Both the position numbers and the translations under genes were made by a program. A stretch of DNA of 64,000 bases from Mangrovibacterium diazotrophicum (lineage in GTDB: Bacteria > Bacteroidota > Bacteroidia > Bacteroidales > Prolixibacteraceae), in assembly GCF_003610535.1 (NCBI RefSeq), contig NZ_RAPN01000001.1, positions 1,909,320 through 1,973,319 of the forward strand, given 5' to 3'. The notes beneath the pieces are model-generated. The model did no database searches, had not been told where the DNA came from, and worked only from the letters and a program-made list of their open reading frames with translations. Every line of letters begins with the position of its first letter. The first letter of the stretch is position 1. Of this stretch, positions 1 to 7,828 are shown one piece after another.

Positions 1-1
1 T

Positions 2-376
2 GGCGAACCCGACAGCGGATCACCGGCATTTTCAGTTGGCTCGCGCTTCGCGACTACCCCGGAAGAACTGGATGCAACCAAATATGAAATCATCGTGCCT
101 GTCAACATCCAGAACAATACTACACAATTGTTGGATCTTCAGCGCCTGCTAATCCGCGTGGAGCTGATGAATGTTTACCTGGTCGGTGATCACCTCATGG
201 CTGATCTGGAAACCATCGAATTCAAAGGACAGGGACAGGTCGGCAATCTTCACTTCTCGACCGACAAAGCCGTGCATGGTAGCTCGCCACTGCTCATCAG
301 CAAAGCACGACAGGCGTCGAACCGAACCATTTTGGGACACAGTTTCCATTTTATTAAACAAATGACCCAGCTTTAA
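2..376 (+). CDS. C-terminal part of an unrecognised protein (5' end outside window)
   Basis: An open frame enters from the left edge and runs to TAA at 374-376, giving about 124 visible residues. The GTG at 95 lies inside this frame and is unlikely to be the true start because the frame is open upstream of it. The visible part has no signal peptide or membrane segment and looks like a beta-rich soluble domain. The stop lies only 11 bases before the MscS gene, so the two are probably co-transcribed. I do not recognise the family with certainty; DUF432 proteins are, as I recall, found beside mechanosensitive channels, so DUF432 is a tentative guess to test. Confidence 0.6.
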   Translation, partial: GEPDSGSPAFSVGSRFATTPEELDATKYEIIVPVNIQNNTTQLLDLQRLLIRVELMNVYLVGDHLMADLETIEFKGQGQVGNLHFSTDKAVHGSSPLLISKARQASNRTILGHSFHFIKQMTQL

Positions 377-387
377 TCACTTGAACT

Positions 388-1245
388 ATGGATTTCGATT
401 TTTCCAAATACTTTAATATCGCCAATCTCGACAAAATCATTCGGATTGCCATTTTAATTCTCATATCCGTCATCGTCATTCAAGGGGTGGCCTACCTGGT
501 CAAGCGAAGTATCACTTATCGCCTGTCCAAACAATCCCGAATGATCATCAACCGCATCATCGTTTACACCGGTTATACCCTGCTCTCATTCATGGTACTG
601 AAGGAATTAAACTTCGACATTACCGCGTTGTTTGGTGCTGCCGGAGTGGTTGGTATCATCATTGGTGTGGCCTCGCAAACCAGCATCGGCAACATCATCA
701 GCGGCTTTTTCCTCGTATCCGAAAAGTCGTTCGAATTGGGCGATGTTGTGCGGATCGGCGATAAAGCCGGAACCGTTTACTCCATCGATTTGCTGAGTAT
801 CAAAATCAGAACCTACGATAACCTATTGCTCCGGATTCCCAATCAAACGGTTATCAGCAGCGAACTGATCAACGTCACCCGCTTCCCCATCCGGCGCATG
901 GACATTAATGTTGGTGTGGCCTACAAGGAAGATCTCCGGAAAGTCTTTGAAGTACTGAAAGAAGTGGCCCGCAAAAATCCGCTTTGTTTGGAAGAGCCGG
1001 AACCACTCATCCTGTTACAGGGTTACGGTGCCAGCAGTATTGATATTCTCTTCGCTGTTTGGTTTGAAAAGAACAACTTCCGGGATGTGAAGAACAGCGT
1101 TATCATCGACATCAAAGAAGCCTTCGACCGAGAAGGTATCGAAATTCCGTTCCCGCACGTCAGTCTTTATACCGGCGAAGCCACTAAGAACTTCCCGGTT
1201 GAGTTGGTGCAGAAAAAAGAAACTGTCGGAAAAAAGTCATCCTGA
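388..1245 (+). CDS. MscS-family mechanosensitive ion channel
   Basis: This 285-residue inner-membrane protein has hydrophobic segments at about residues 14-38, 50-68 and 75-105. The third is the glycine/alanine-rich pore helix (GAAGVVGIIIGVASQTSIGN), followed by the typical MscS beta domain with FELGDVVRIG and a conserved RIPNQTVIS stretch. The C-terminal third is a mixed alpha/beta vestibule domain. Members of the family open under membrane tension and release solutes on hypo-osmotic shock. The length matches the small MscS type rather than MscK. The gene closely follows the partial gene at 2-376 and ends just before a hairpin terminator at 1287-1333. Confidence 0.93.
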   Translation: MDFDFSKYFNIANLDKIIRIAILILISVIVIQGVAYLVKRSITYRLSKQSRMIINRIIVYTGYTLLSFMVLKELNFDITALFGAAGVVGIIIGVASQTSIGNIISGFFLVSEKSFELGDVVRIGDKAGTVYSIDLLSIKIRTYDNLLLRIPNQTVISSELINVTRFPIRRMDINVGVAYKEDLRKVFEVLKEVARKNPLCLEEPEPLILLQGYGASSIDILFAVWFEKNNFRDVKNSVIIDIKEAFDREGIEIPFPHVSLYTGEATKNFPVELVQKKETVGKKSS

Positions 1246-1286
1246 CGATCATTACCAAACAAGCCCTGAAGGGATAAAATATATTC

Positions 1287-1333
1287 AAAAGGTGTTTTAA
1301 TTGACCAACTGGTCATTTTTAACACCTTTTTCT
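1287..1333 (+). terminator. Hairpin terminator of the mscS unit, with a TetR-like palindrome in its apex
   Basis: AAAAGGTGTT at 1287-1296 pairs with AACACCTTTT at 1321-1330, and a T-rich tract follows. Inside the loop is a second inverted repeat, TGACCA-AC-TGGTCA at 1302-1315, so the whole structure is a long interrupted palindrome. The outer stem and T-run fit a Rho-independent terminator for mscS, while the inner palindrome looks like an operator (annotated separately). Confidence 0.7.
1302..1315. promoter_or_regulatory. Candidate TetR operator, distal site
   Basis: TGACCA-AC-TGGTCA is a perfect 6-bp inverted repeat with a 2-base spacer. It shares 12 of 14 positions with TGACCAACCGTTCA at 1362-1375, which lies directly upstream of the tetR start. 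Two related palindromes in front of a TetR gene are typical of autoregulation; binding is inferred, not shown. Confidence 0.55.
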
Positions 1334-1360
1334 TTGATAAATCACTTCCAGGTTTTAACT

Positions 1361-1380
1361 TTGACCAACCGTTCAGTCAA
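1361..1380. promoter_or_regulatory. Candidate TetR operator, promoter-proximal site
   Basis: TTGAC at 1361-1365 and GTCAA at 1376-1380 form an inverted repeat around a core that matches the distal site at 12 of 14 positions. The site ends 11 bases before the tetR ATG at 1392, where a bound repressor could block transcription or early elongation. The two sites are 60 bp apart centre to centre. Confidence 0.55.
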
Positions 1381-1391
1381 AAATAAATTTT

Positions 1392-1988
1392 ATGCCTCGC
1401 ACTGAAGAACAATTCGAACAAATAAGAACCGAGAAGAAACAGAAAATCATGGAGGTTGCGCTGGAACTATTTGCAACCAACGGGTTTCATGCCACTTCTA
1501 TGAGCCAGATTGCCAAGCAAGCCGGAATTTCAAAAGGCCTAGCCTACAACTACTTTGAAAGCAAGAATGAGCTGCTGATCGAAATCATAGACATGGGCTT
1601 CAACGAGATTACCAATTTCACTTCTGTCAAACAAGATCAACTTGTTACTGAAGAAGAACTGATTGAATTCGTGGAAAGAAGTTTCGATCGGGTTGGTAAA
1701 GATATCAAGCACTGGAAGCTTTTTTATTCACTGATGCTTCAGCCTCATATCGTTGAAAATTTCAACGAACGCTATGCACAGGCGGCCGAACCATTCTTCG
1801 CCATGATCTACCAGTTTATCGCCTCCAAAGGTAACACGGATCCTGAAGGCGACCTGATGATCATTAGTATGATGATCGAGGGCGCTTTTTTATATGCGGT
1901 GGCTGCTCCGGGAATTTTCCCGCTGGAGCAAATGAAGCGCAAAGTCATCGACGGCATTTTCAGAATTGTAGAAACAGGAAAAAAATAA
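1392..1988 (+). CDS. TetR/AcrR-family transcriptional regulator
   Basis: This 198-residue protein has a typical TetR N-terminal helix-turn-helix: an ALELFATNGF helix, then a MSQIAKQAGISKGLAYNYF recognition region ending near residue 55. The rest is helical and variable, as expected for the ligand-binding and dimerisation domain. It is the first gene of a run of same-strand envelope genes; its stop is 4 bases before the LolA-like gene, so it is probably co-transcribed with and controls them. Two palindromes with a TGACCA half-site lie upstream at 1302-1375. The ligand cannot be read from the sequence; lipid or acyl-CoA effectors are common in this family. Confidence 0.92.
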   Translation: MPRTEEQFEQIRTEKKQKIMEVALELFATNGFHATSMSQIAKQAGISKGLAYNYFESKNELLIEIIDMGFNEITNFTSVKQDQLVTEEELIEFVERSFDRVGKDIKHWKLFYSLMLQPHIVENFNERYAQAAEPFFAMIYQFIASKGNTDPEGDLMIISMMIEGAFLYAVAAPGIFPLEQMKRKVIDGIFRIVETGKK

Positions 1989-1992
1989 AACC

Positions 1993-2742
1993 ATGAAGCG
2001 AATCCTTTCATTTTTCACCTTTTTGCTAATCTGTATCTTTGCACAAGCGCAGGATCTGGATATCAAAACGATCGTTCAACGCGCCGACGAAAAATTCAGG
2101 GGGCAATCGAGCGAAAGCACGATGAGCATGACCATTCAACGCCCCGGCTGGTCACGAACAGTAGAGATGAAAAGCTGGACCCTGGGGACCGAGTACTCGA
2201 TGATTTACATTACAGCACCGGCAAAAGAGCGTGGACAGGTTTTTCTGAAGCGTGAAAGCGAAATGTGGAACTGGATGCCCAACATCGAGCGAACCATTAA
2301 AATTCCACCATCAATGATGATGCAATCGTGGATGGGCTCCGATTTCACCAATGATGACCTGGTAAAAGAATCATCGCTCGTCAAAGACTACGACCATAAA
2401 CTGCTGGGAACGGATGAGATCGAAGGTTACCAATGCTACAAAATTGAATTGTTGCCACATGAAGATGCCGCTGTTGTTTGGGGCAAAATCCTAATGTGGG
2501 TAACTAAGGAAGATTACTTGTGGCTGAAAGCGGAATACTACGACGAAGACGGCGAGTTAATCAACACCGAAATTCTCTCCGACATCAAGCACATGGATGA
2601 CCGCATGATGCCAACTCACCTGGAGATGATTCCCGAGGACAAACCGGGACAAAAAACCATCATGGTATTTGAGCAAATCAAATTCAATGTGGACCTGAAG
2701 GAAGATTTCTTCTCCATTCAAAATATGAAAAGAATAAAGTAA
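1993..2742 (+). CDS. LolA-like periplasmic outer-membrane lipoprotein-sorting family protein
   Basis: A 249-residue exported protein with a signal peptide (about residues 1-19, ending FAQAQ before DLDIK). The mature part shows the LolA/COG2834 pattern: an N-terminal helix with FRGQSSESTMSMTIQRPGW, a series of beta strands, and AEYYDEDGELINTEILSDI near residue 185. LolA-like folds are half-open barrels that carry acyl chains across the periplasm. The gene lies between tetR (4-base gap) and two FtsX/LolC-type permeases, so it may be the periplasmic carrier for that transporter. Members of this family also occur beside RND/MMPL exporters, so it need not be the housekeeping LolA. Confidence 0.82.
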   Translation: MKRILSFFTFLLICIFAQAQDLDIKTIVQRADEKFRGQSSESTMSMTIQRPGWSRTVEMKSWTLGTEYSMIYITAPAKERGQVFLKRESEMWNWMPNIERTIKIPPSMMMQSWMGSDFTNDDLVKESSLVKDYDHKLLGTDEIEGYQCYKIELLPHEDAAVVWGKILMWVTKEDYLWLKAEYYDEDGELINTEILSDIKHMDDRMMPTHLEMIPEDKPGQKTIMVFEQIKFNVDLKEDFFSIQNMKRIK

Positions 2743-2743
2743 G

Positions 2744-2880
2744 GAGCCCCCTCCGACTCCCCCTTGGGGGAGAGAATTTAACAACGCATTTAGGTAAACT
2801 CAAAATAAAATGAAACCAAATAATCAAAAACACGCTCGGGGTTTTCTTTTCTCCCCTCCTCTGGAGGGGCTGGGGGAGGC
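2744..2880. repeat. Paired GC-rich inverted repeats flanking and entering the start of the permease gene
   Basis: Two GC-rich palindromic units lie in inverted orientation about 70 bp apart. The left unit (2744-2776) contains CTCCCCC-TT-GGGGGAG; the right unit (2851-2880) contains CCCCTCC-TCT-GGAGGGG followed by CTGGGGGAGGC. The reverse complement of the right unit resembles the left one. The right unit is translated in the permease reading frame as SPPLEGLGEA. The arrangement resembles a BIME or MITE-like intergenic element. Confidence 0.75.
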
Positions 2881-4090
2881 TTTTAAATTGGCCTGGCGAA
2901 ACATTTGGCGCAACCGCAAGCGGACGGTCATCACGGTGGCTTCCGTTTTCTTCGGGGTACTGTTGAGCACCTTCATGACCTCGATGCAGGAAGGAACCTA
3001 TTCGAAAATGATCGACAATGTGGTCAGTTCATACTCCGGCTACATCCAAGTTCATCACCCGGAATACTGGGACAATAAAACGATCGACTACAGCTTCACG
3101 CCGAGCGACAGCCTGATTGAAGCACTCGAAAAGAATCCCAAAATCACCTCGTTCGTACCCCGCTTGCAATCTTTCGCACTCCTATCCTATGGTAGCAATA
3201 CCAAAGGTGGTGCTTTAATCGGCGTCGATCCGGTGAAAGAAAACAACATGAGCAAGCTCTCGCAATGGGTTATTGAAGGAAACTACCTGAAACCCGGAGA
3301 CGACGGGATTTTACTCGCCGTCAACTTAGCGAAAAACCTCGGCGTCGAAGTCAACGATACTCTTGTATTGATTAGCCAGGGATACCACGGTTCCACAGCT
3401 GCGGCACTCTTTCCCGTTCGCGGCATCCTGAAGTTCCCCTCACCAGCCATGAACAACATGGGTGGTTACATCGACCTTAAAAACGCCCAAAACTTCTTTT
3501 CGGTTCCCAATCAGTACAGTTCCTTGGTACTGATGGTCACCGATTATTCGGAAGTGAACAAACAAAAGCACCTGCTGCAAAACGAATTTAAGGATCAATA
3601 CGAAATCATGACCTGGGATGAAATGGATCCGCTCACCAAAAATATGATCGATGCCGACCGGTCCGGAGCCTACATCACTAAAGGGATTCTTTATGCACTG
3701 GTGGGATTCGGTATTTTCGGTACTGTCATCATGATGATGGCCGAGCGCCGCAAAGAAATGGGCATCATGATCGCGATTGGTATGCAGAAGAAACGACTTA
3801 GCTCCATTCTCTTTTTCGAGATCGCGCTAATCGGGTTCATCGGCGTTTTGGTCGGCTTTGCGGTTAGTCTGCCGTTCATCTCGTACTTCGTCTACCACCC
3901 TATTCCGCTGACGGGCGAATCAGCCAAAGCCTACGAAGAATTCGGCTTTGAACCGGCCATGTACTTCTCGGCTCAATGGTTCATTTTTGCCCGACAAGTA
4001 CTGATCATCTTCATCATCACCCTGCTTGTTTACCTCTACCCGCTGGTGAAAACCTACGGCATGAAACTGACAAAAGCACTTCACGCATAA
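2810..4090 (+). CDS. ABC transporter permease, FtsX/LolC-MacB type (first of two)
   Basis: A 426-residue integral membrane protein with the MacB/LolC layout: a first transmembrane helix (about residues 38-58), a long periplasmic domain (about 60-285), and three C-terminal helices forming an FtsX domain, with MMAERRKEMGIMIAIGMQ in the coupling region. LolC/E-type permeases extract lipids or lipoproteins from the membrane by mechanotransmission. Residues 14-24 are encoded by a GC-rich repeat; the paralogue just downstream starts only five residues before AWRNIW, so the ancestral start here was probably near 2879-2890 and has been displaced. ATG 2810 is kept as the only upstream ATG; TTG at 2888 is an alternative. 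Confidence 0.85.
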   Translation: MKPNNQKHARGFLFSPPLEGLGEAFKLAWRNIWRNRKRTVITVASVFFGVLLSTFMTSMQEGTYSKMIDNVVSSYSGYIQVHHPEYWDNKTIDYSFTPSDSLIEALEKNPKITSFVPRLQSFALLSYGSNTKGGALIGVDPVKENNMSKLSQWVIEGNYLKPGDDGILLAVNLAKNLGVEVNDTLVLISQGYHGSTAAALFPVRGILKFPSPAMNNMGGYIDLKNAQNFFSVPNQYSSLVLMVTDYSEVNKQKHLLQNEFKDQYEIMTWDEMDPLTKNMIDADRSGAYITKGILYALVGFGIFGTVIMMMAERRKEMGIMIAIGMQKKRLSSILFFEIALIGFIGVLVGFAVSLPFISYFVYHPIPLTGESAKAYEEFGFEPAMYFSAQWFIFARQVLIIFIITLLVYLYPLVKTYGMKLTKALHA

Positions 4091-4108
4091 CCTGAAAAAA
4101 CCAACACA

Positions 4109-5329
4109 ATGATACTCGCAATTGCCTGGAGAAATATTTGGAGAAGCAAAACCCGGAGCCTCGTTATCCTGACCGCGTTGACGCTGGGACTCGCATCCGG
4201 CATCTTCTACATGGCCTTTTACAAGGGCATGATCGATCAGCGGATTAACTCGGCGATTCGCACCGAAGCGTCACACATCCAAATCCACCATGCTCAATAC
4301 TTGCAAAACCCCGACAAGAAATTTGTTATTGCCTCAACGGACTCGGTCATTCAGCTTATTCAAGCTGAAAAAGACGTGAAAGCTGTTAGCTACCGCACCA
4401 TTGTCAATACCATGATCCAGTCGCCAACAAGCGGATCTGGCGCGAAAGTCACCGGAATTGATCCGACGCAGGAAGCGCAGGTAACCAATCTTCATTCCAA
4501 GCTGATTGATGGAGACTATTTCGACACCAACCGCCGCAACCCGATCATCATTGGCAAAAAACTGGCAGACAAACTGAAGGTGAAACTGAAGTCGAAGGTC
4601 GTGATTACCCTGCAGGATCTGAATGGCAACATTACCGGGGCCGCGTTCAAAGTCGCGGGAATTTACGAAACCTCGAATACCACCTTCGACGAGATGAACG
4701 TTTTCGTTCGCAACGCTGACATCAACCGGGTGCTCGGACTCGACATGAACAGTTGCCACGAGATCGCCATCCTGCTGCAACAAAATGAAGACTTAGCCAG
4801 CGTTGAAAGCGACCTGCAAAATGAGCTGCCGAAACTCGATATCAAATCCTGGCGCGAAGTCATGCCCGAAGTCAGCCTATTGGAAAGCAGCTTCGGCCTG
4901 ACGATGTTAATCTTCATCGGAATAATCCTGCTGGCCCTGCTTTTCGGGATCATCAATACCATGCTAATGGCTGTGCTCGAGCGAACCAAAGAGCTTGGCA
5001 TGCTGATGGCCATCGGCATGAATCGCATCCGCGTTTTCTCCATGATTATGGCCGAAACGGTGATGCTATCCGTCTTTGGTGGTATGTGCGGCATGGCACT
5101 CGGCTGGCTCCTCAACCTCTACTTTGGCGTAAAAGGAATCGACCTCGGCGCATGGTCCACGGCCTACAAATCCATGGGCTTCGAAACCCTCGTTTACACC
5201 CGACTCTCGTGGTCCATCTCGCTCGAAATTGGTGCCATGGTATTCATCACCGGCATCATTGCATCCATTTACCCGGCCGTGAAAGCCTTACGTTTAAACC
5301 CTGGCGAAGCCATCCGAATCGACATGTAG
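4109..5329 (+). CDS. ABC transporter permease, FtsX/LolC-MacB type (second of two)
   Basis: A 406-residue paralogue of the preceding permease. It starts MILAIAWRNIWRS, has one helix at about residues 16-36, a large periplasmic domain to about residue 270, and three C-terminal helices with VLERTKELGMLMAIGM in the cytoplasmic loop. Two different FtsX-type permeases plus one ATPase match the LolC-LolE-LolD stoichiometry. It follows the first permease by 18 bases. The 179-base gap to the ATPase contains degenerate word-like repeats rather than an obvious promoter. Confidence 0.9.
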   Translation: MILAIAWRNIWRSKTRSLVILTALTLGLASGIFYMAFYKGMIDQRINSAIRTEASHIQIHHAQYLQNPDKKFVIASTDSVIQLIQAEKDVKAVSYRTIVNTMIQSPTSGSGAKVTGIDPTQEAQVTNLHSKLIDGDYFDTNRRNPIIIGKKLADKLKVKLKSKVVITLQDLNGNITGAAFKVAGIYETSNTTFDEMNVFVRNADINRVLGLDMNSCHEIAILLQQNEDLASVESDLQNELPKLDIKSWREVMPEVSLLESSFGLTMLIFIGIILLALLFGIINTMLMAVLERTKELGMLMAIGMNRIRVFSMIMAETVMLSVFGGMCGMALGWLLNLYFGVKGIDLGAWSTAYKSMGFETLVYTRLSWSISLEIGAMVFITGIIASIYPAVKALRLNPGEAIRIDM

Positions 5330-5508
5330 TAGAAGAAGAGACGTGAGATATGAGTCAAAAGGCACAAGGCAAGCCCAAAAGCCCATTGACTATTACAAAT
5401 GAAATAGATACAAAACAGAACAGGAGAATCGGGTCTTGGAACTTGAAATTTAAAACGTGGAATTCAAAACCTGCTACTCGAAACGCATAACCCGTAACAC
5501 GAAACACA

Positions 5509-6204
5509 ATGAAAGTAATTGAAGTCAAACAACTGAAAAAAATATACAACACCACCGAGGTGAAAGTAAACGCGTTAAACGGCGTTGACCTGACTTTCGA
5601 TGAAGGTGAATTTGCCGCCATTGTTGGCCCTTCCGGATCTGGGAAAACGACCTTGCTGAACATGCTGGGCGGATTGGATGAACCCAGTGAAGGGGAAATC
5701 AACATTGACGGAACCAACATTCGGACGCTTTCATCGTCGAAGCTGATCGATTTCCGCCTGCACAACATTGGCTTTGTTTTCCAGGCCTACAACCTGATTC
5801 CGGTATTGACTGCATTGGAAAACGTGGAATTCATCATGCAGCTACAGGAGATTCCGAAGAAAGAACGACAACAGCGGGCCCAGGTTCTGTTGGAACAAGT
5901 CGGCTTGGGTGACCGGATCAACAGCCGCCCATCGAAACTATCGGGCGGACAGCAACAGCGCGTTGCCGTGGCCCGGGCATTGGCCTCGAAACCCAAGTTT
6001 GTGCTGGCCGACGAGCCAACAGCCAACCTCGACTCCAAATCGACAGCTAACCTGCTGGACATTATGGAAGAGCTGAACCGGAAAGAAAACATCACATTCA
6101 TTTTCAGCACACACGATCAGCGCGTTGTCAACAAAGCACGCCGCGTGATCACCCTCGAGGATGGTCAGATCATCTCCGATGTCCGCAAAGAACAATCAGA
6201 ATAG
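5509..6204 (+). CDS. ABC transporter ATP-binding protein, LolD/MacB type
   Basis: A 231-residue nucleotide-binding subunit. It has Walker A (GPSGSGKTT, residues 40-48), the signature LSGGQQQR (144-151), Walker B (FVLADEP, 164-170) and an H-loop in STHDQR near residue 203. The length and the N-terminal KKIYNTTEVKVNALNGV match the LolD/MacB/FtsE group, which powers FtsX-type permeases by mechanotransmission rather than by a substrate channel. It should pair with the two permeases at 2810-5329. Confidence 0.93.
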   Translation: MKVIEVKQLKKIYNTTEVKVNALNGVDLTFDEGEFAAIVGPSGSGKTTLLNMLGGLDEPSEGEINIDGTNIRTLSSSKLIDFRLHNIGFVFQAYNLIPVLTALENVEFIMQLQEIPKKERQQRAQVLLEQVGLGDRINSRPSKLSGGQQQRVAVARALASKPKFVLADEPTANLDSKSTANLLDIMEELNRKENITFIFSTHDQRVVNKARRVITLEDGQIISDVRKEQSE

Positions 6205-6222
6205 ACAAGAATAAAAATTGAG

Positions 6223-6324
6223 ATGGAGATGCCGGAAAATAAACTTTCAGACATGACAAGTGACCGTTTTCTCGAAGCGAGCCGGCCTATTTTTATCAAA
6301 ACCGGAATCAAAATGAAAGCTTAG
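6223..6324 (+). CDS. Possible 33-residue small protein
   Basis: A short ORF starts 18 bases after the ATPase stop (ATG 6223, TAG 6322-6324) and encodes MEMPENKLSDMTSDRF followed by a basic tail. It has no membrane segment and I recognise no family. Placement directly behind an ABC ATPase makes translation possible, but nothing else supports it and it may be chance. Confidence 0.2.
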   Translation: MEMPENKLSDMTSDRFLEASRPIFIKTGIKMKA

Positions 6325-6481
6325 TGCAAACGAGAAGTTCCGACGACAGGAAGAAATCACTCGTTGAACTTAGCTTTTATGAAGATGGAGATTGCAGATA
6401 AAAATCAGCCTTGACTTTTCTGTTTACTCTTTGTGTCAAGCCGGCAGCGTAAAATCCGCCTGATAAGGCAAGAAGACGAAC

Positions 6482-7732
6482 ATGAATAACCTCTCAATTA
6501 AAAAGAAAATATTGATGAGACTTTCAAAAGGAAACGGATCCGTTGAGTTAAAACATAGAGCGTTGAAACCAAAAATTCTTGCTTTATGCGCTATGTTGAT
6601 ATTGTTCTCAACAACCTCACACGCGCAAGACAGAAACTGGACGCTCACCGGCTATGTGAAGGATCTGTTTATGTACTACCATCCCAAACAGATACCCGGT
6701 TTCCAGATCGACAACCAGTATACCAACACCATTCACAACCGCCTCAACTTTGCCTGGTATCCGACCGACAAGCTCACGGTCGTCATCGAAAACCGCAACC
6801 GGTTTATCAATGGTAATCTGGTTCGCGATTATCCCGAATACCAAAGCTACGTGGCTACCGACAACGGCTTCTTTGATCTGTCGGTGGTGCCTGCAGAGGG
6901 AGATTCCTGGTTTCTGCATTGCATGATTGACCGCGCTTACCTTGACTGGACTTCCGGCAAATGGCAAGTCCGGCTGGGACGCCAGCGCGTGAACTGGGGT
7001 GTCAACCTGGTTTGGAATCCCAACGATGTGTTTAACTCGTTCTCCTATTTCGATTTCGACTATGAGGAACGCCCCGGCACCGACGCGGCACGAATTCAAT
7101 ATTACACTGGCACCACCTCGTCGGCAGAATTGGTCTACAAACTGGGCAACAATGCCTACGGAATGGCGCTGGCCGGTCTTTACCGCTTCTCTCAATGGAG
7201 TTACGATTTCCAGTTTCTGGGCGGTTGGGTTGGCCCCGACTGGATGGCTGGCGTTGGCTGGGCGGGCGACATCAAAGGTGCCGGATTCCGAGGCGAACTG
7301 AGCCAGTTTATTCCCCGCGATTCGAACTCGGATTCGGAAGCGGCTACCGTGGCGTCCATTTCTGCCGATTATTCGTTCCCCAATTCGTTGTACCTGCAAA
7401 TCTCAGGGCTGTACAACAGTTTGGGCGAAAACGACCAATCCGGTGGGCTAAGCCCGATTCTCAATCCGGAGCTAAGTGCCAAATCGCTGTCGTTAGGAAA
7501 ATACGAGCTGTTTGCCCAATGCTCCTTCCCCATCACCCCCTTGTTTAATGCTGATTTTTCAACGATTATCAATCCCGGCGACGGTTCGTTTTTCCTGGGG
7601 CCATCGTTTAGCTACTCGCTCCAAACCAACCTGGAGTTGATGCTTTCCGGACAACTGTTTTTCGGGGATACGACGAGCGAATACGGCTCGGTTGGGCAAC
7701 TGGCTTTTGCAAGGTTAAAGTGGAGTTTTTAA
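6482..7732 (+). CDS. Outer-membrane beta-barrel protein of unknown function
   Basis: A 416-residue protein with a basic N-terminus and a signal peptide in about residues 31-49 (ALCAMLILFSTTSHAQ). The mature protein is rich in alternating aromatic and polar residues and ends in ARLKWSF, a terminal-phenylalanine pattern typical of barrels. The WQVRLGRQRVNWG segment resembles DUF1302-like or alginate-export-type porins. It follows the ABC genes by 277 bases on the same strand and may be the outer-membrane end of the same pathway. The first 27 residues are unusually long for a signal peptide, so the start may be an internal ATG, such as the one at residue 12. Confidence 0.75.
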   Translation: MNNLSIKKKILMRLSKGNGSVELKHRALKPKILALCAMLILFSTTSHAQDRNWTLTGYVKDLFMYYHPKQIPGFQIDNQYTNTIHNRLNFAWYPTDKLTVVIENRNRFINGNLVRDYPEYQSYVATDNGFFDLSVVPAEGDSWFLHCMIDRAYLDWTSGKWQVRLGRQRVNWGVNLVWNPNDVFNSFSYFDFDYEERPGTDAARIQYYTGTTSSAELVYKLGNNAYGMALAGLYRFSQWSYDFQFLGGWVGPDWMAGVGWAGDIKGAGFRGELSQFIPRDSNSDSEAATVASISADYSFPNSLYLQISGLYNSLGENDQSGGLSPILNPELSAKSLSLGKYELFAQCSFPITPLFNADFSTIINPGDGSFFLGPSFSYSLQTNLELMLSGQLFFGDTTSEYGSVGQLAFARLKWSF

Positions 7733-7753
7733 TGTCATCCCTACCAGCGTGAA

Positions 7754-7827
7754 TTCAGCACCAGCGCTGCTAAATACTTGTAGACCGTGCGTTCGTCGAA
7801 TGAACGAAGGTGCAGCGCACCGAAACG
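7754..7827 (-). repeat. REP-like palindromes downstream of transposase 1
   Basis: Two palindromes, CAGCGCTG at 7762-7769 and GGTGCAGCGCACC at 7809-7821, are separated by a TAAATACTTGTAG box at 7771-7783. The second lies 7 bases from the transposase stop. The same arrangement (box, 25-base spacer, palindrome) recurs at 8575-8635 on the other side of the gene. Confidence 0.8.
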
Positions 7828-7828
7828 T

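Noticed and set aside
4334-5115. Two 149-150-codon ORFs antisense to the second permease
   Set aside because: They are shadows of the FtsX-type gene with unusual composition and no domain.
6617-7399. A 260-codon ORF antisense to the outer-membrane barrel gene
   Set aside because: It mirrors the codon structure of the barrel gene, whose signal peptide and strand pattern are convincing; the antisense peptide has no recognisable domain.
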